64,000 nt of DNA, taken from the NCBI GenBank assembly GCA_016720635.1, contig JADKKF010000007.1:1-64000 (forward strand), written 5' to 3'. The notes beneath the pieces were generated by a model. The model did no database searches and was not told the origin of the DNA. It saw only the letters and a list, made by a program, of their open reading frames with translations. Position numbers and translations under genes: made by a program. Positions 62,882-64,000 of this stretch are shown here, in pieces (position 1 is the stretch's first letter; each line of letters begins with the position of its first letter). Origin of the DNA: Saprospiraceae bacterium. Lineage in GTDB: Bacteria; Bacteroidota; Bacteroidia; Chitinophagales; Saprospiraceae.

Positions 62882-63913
62882 TTAAATGTCTTTTTCTTGC
62901 TTGATAAAATCTTTCAGCAGCGAAATTTGGTTCTTGGCTCTAAAAAGATTGTGGGATTCGAAATCTATTTTATAATATTTATTCCCAATAATAAAATCTG
63001 TAAGAAACCGAATTGCTTGGATGTAAATTACACATTTTGCAAATTCTTTCCATAGATTTTTGTGATTATTTTTGAACTCTAGGAAATTACTTTCCAACAG
63101 TCCTTCTTTTAATGCATTGAAATACAGCTTATTAAAGTAAACATGATCTTCATTTTCATCTCCAGAACTCGTATAGGATCTGACCATATCACCAAAATCT
63201 ATCCAAGGGGTTCCAACCATAAAAGTATCCCAATCGATGATGGCCTTGATAGTAGGACCAGATTTATCGAACAAAATATTCCCCAATTTTGGGTCGCCAT
63301 GAATTACCTGCTGGACAAGTGTAAATTTTTGTTGATAGCCAATGACTTTTTCTACAATTTGGCTATTTTGGATCAAATACCTTATCTCATTTTCAGCTTC
63401 TTGATATTTCCCAATAAATCCGCTATTTAGCGCAGTATTAAAGGAATCCATTCTCCCTTTATAGTCATGAAATCCTGGAATTGGGTTTTTAATGGAACCA
63501 ATATCAATGTTCTGAATGTAACCATACAATTCTCCGATGGCCAATGAGGCAAAATATACCTCATCTGGACTCGAGGCTTTCTGGATATTTCTGCTATGTT
63601 CAATAAACGGATACACGCGCCAATATTTACCCTCAAAAGGTACTAGAATCCTTTCATCAACAGCTGAAATTGGAAATAAAATGCCTTTGGGATAACCCAT
63701 TTGCACCAAATGTTCTGCTATAACCTTAGAATTGTTTGTTAGAATGTCAAGGTTTTTGAATACATTGGTATTGACTGCTTGTAAGATCCAATTCTCTTCA
63801 CCTTCTGACGTTTTGAGTATTAATTGAAAAGTTTCATTGATGTGGCCATGGACGATTTTTATCAGTTTATAATCCAGAAAATTTTTGAAAAATAACCGAA
63901 TCAGGTGCTCCAT
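62882..63913 (-). CDS. Aminoglycoside phosphotransferase-family kinase (N-acetylhexosamine kinase-like)
   Basis: The 343-residue protein has the APH/choline-kinase fold. The catalytic loop is VIHGDPKLGNILFDKSG (H-G-D, asparagine, about residue 207) and the metal loop is AIIDWDTFMVGTPWIDFGDM. The early HGHINETFQL and LQAVNTNVF segments match the sugar-kinase subgroup often called N-acetylhexosamine 1-kinase. It begins six bases after the preceding nucleotidyltransferase-like gene; a kinase plus NTP transferase suggests salvage of a hexosamine. Confidence 0.85.
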   Translation of the reverse strand: MEHLIRLFFKNFLDYKLIKIVHGHINETFQLILKTSEGEENWILQAVNTNVFKNLDILTNNSKVIAEHLVQMGYPKGILFPISAVDERILVPFEGKYWRVYPFIEHSRNIQKASSPDEVYFASLAIGELYGYIQNIDIGSIKNPIPGFHDYKGRMDSFNTALNSGFIGKYQEAENEIRYLIQNSQIVEKVIGYQQKFTLVQQVIHGDPKLGNILFDKSGPTIKAIIDWDTFMVGTPWIDFGDMVRSYTSSGDENEDHVYFNKLYFNALKEGLLESNFLEFKNNHKNLWKEFAKCVIYIQAIRFLTDFIIGNKYYKIDFESHNLFRAKNQISLLKDFIKQEKDI

Positions 63914-63919
63914 TATTTT

Positions 63920-64000
63920 CTAATTCCAAAGATTATTTGGATAAATGCCTTGGCTAATCAATTCTTTTATGGCTTCGATTACCACAGGTTTGTCTTCCTG
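63920..64000 (-). CDS. 3' end of an upstream gene, possibly an NTP transferase (partial)
   Basis: The last 27 codons before the right edge (minus strand) read QEDKPVVIEAIKELISQGIY then PNNLWN and TAG. The ending resembles sugar-nucleotide nucleotidyltransferases (a final helix and an LW end), but so little is present that the family is a guess. It ends six bases before the APH-family kinase and likely leads the same operon. Confidence 0.45.
   Translation of the reverse strand, partial: QEDKPVVIEAIKELISQGIYPNNLWN

Noticed and set aside
1..64000. tRNA or rRNA genes
   Set aside because: No cloverleaf arms with a conserved TTCGA loop or rRNA core segments were recognised in the gaps.

Overview
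The window is chromosomal DNA of an AT-rich member of the Bacteroidota. Three features show this: type IX secretion (a PorP/SprF protein and three proteins with C-terminal sorting domains), TonB-dependent receptors with carboxypeptidase-like N-terminal domains, and TAnnTTTG-type -7 promoter boxes with few strong Shine-Dalgarno sites. The gene set would suit a Saprospiraceae/Chitinophagales-like heterotroph, but the family is not provable from this window.

Layout. 1-2.2 kb (minus): an ECF sigma factor with a putative anti-sigma protein, a MNT/HEPN nucleotidyltransferase pair and a coiled-coil membrane protein. 2.2-12.2 kb: leuS, clpS, a peroxiredoxin, panC, an FAD oxidoreductase, an outer-membrane protein, a rhodanese and a secreted T9SS protein. 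12.4-19 kb: a frameshifted Oar-like TonB receptor, gmhA, and a large membrane/TPR protein. 19.4-22.6 kb: nuoABCDE. 22.8-30.5 kb: an accessory, repeat-rich island. 30.5-31.9 kb: nuoF. 32-54 kb: an O-acyltransferase, CysZ-like protein, miaB, OmpP1/FadL protein, trmN6, hisS, YigZ, coaE, amidase, LptD-like protein, ferredoxin, aroE, AlkB-like hydroxylase, FG-GAP/T9SS protein and RluA. 54-64 kb: PorP/SprF, NlpC/P60, then a tight minus-strand operon (nucleotidyltransferase end, APH-like kinase, hemL, ggt, TonB receptor, LuxE-like synthetase).

The most unusual part is the island that separates nuoE from nuoF. It holds a 235-bp direct repeat pair with a long nested hairpin, REP-like palindromes, a triple-palindrome unit, decayed genes, and two gene cassettes (a methyltransferase; a small protein plus a K+ channel). 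Each cassette is bounded by its own short inverted repeat that abuts the stop codon, and is preceded by an imperfect palindrome starting AAC and ending GTT, like an integron attC site. No integrase is visible. nuoF has its own promoter-like box, and nuoG-N are not in the window.

Several genes, including likely housekeeping ones (YigZ, acyltransferase, TonB receptor), are split by single-base shifts, two of them clearly at homopolymer runs. Some of these may be sequencing or assembly errors rather than true pseudogenes. All functional calls are from reading the translated sequences and recalled family motifs; no database search was possible.
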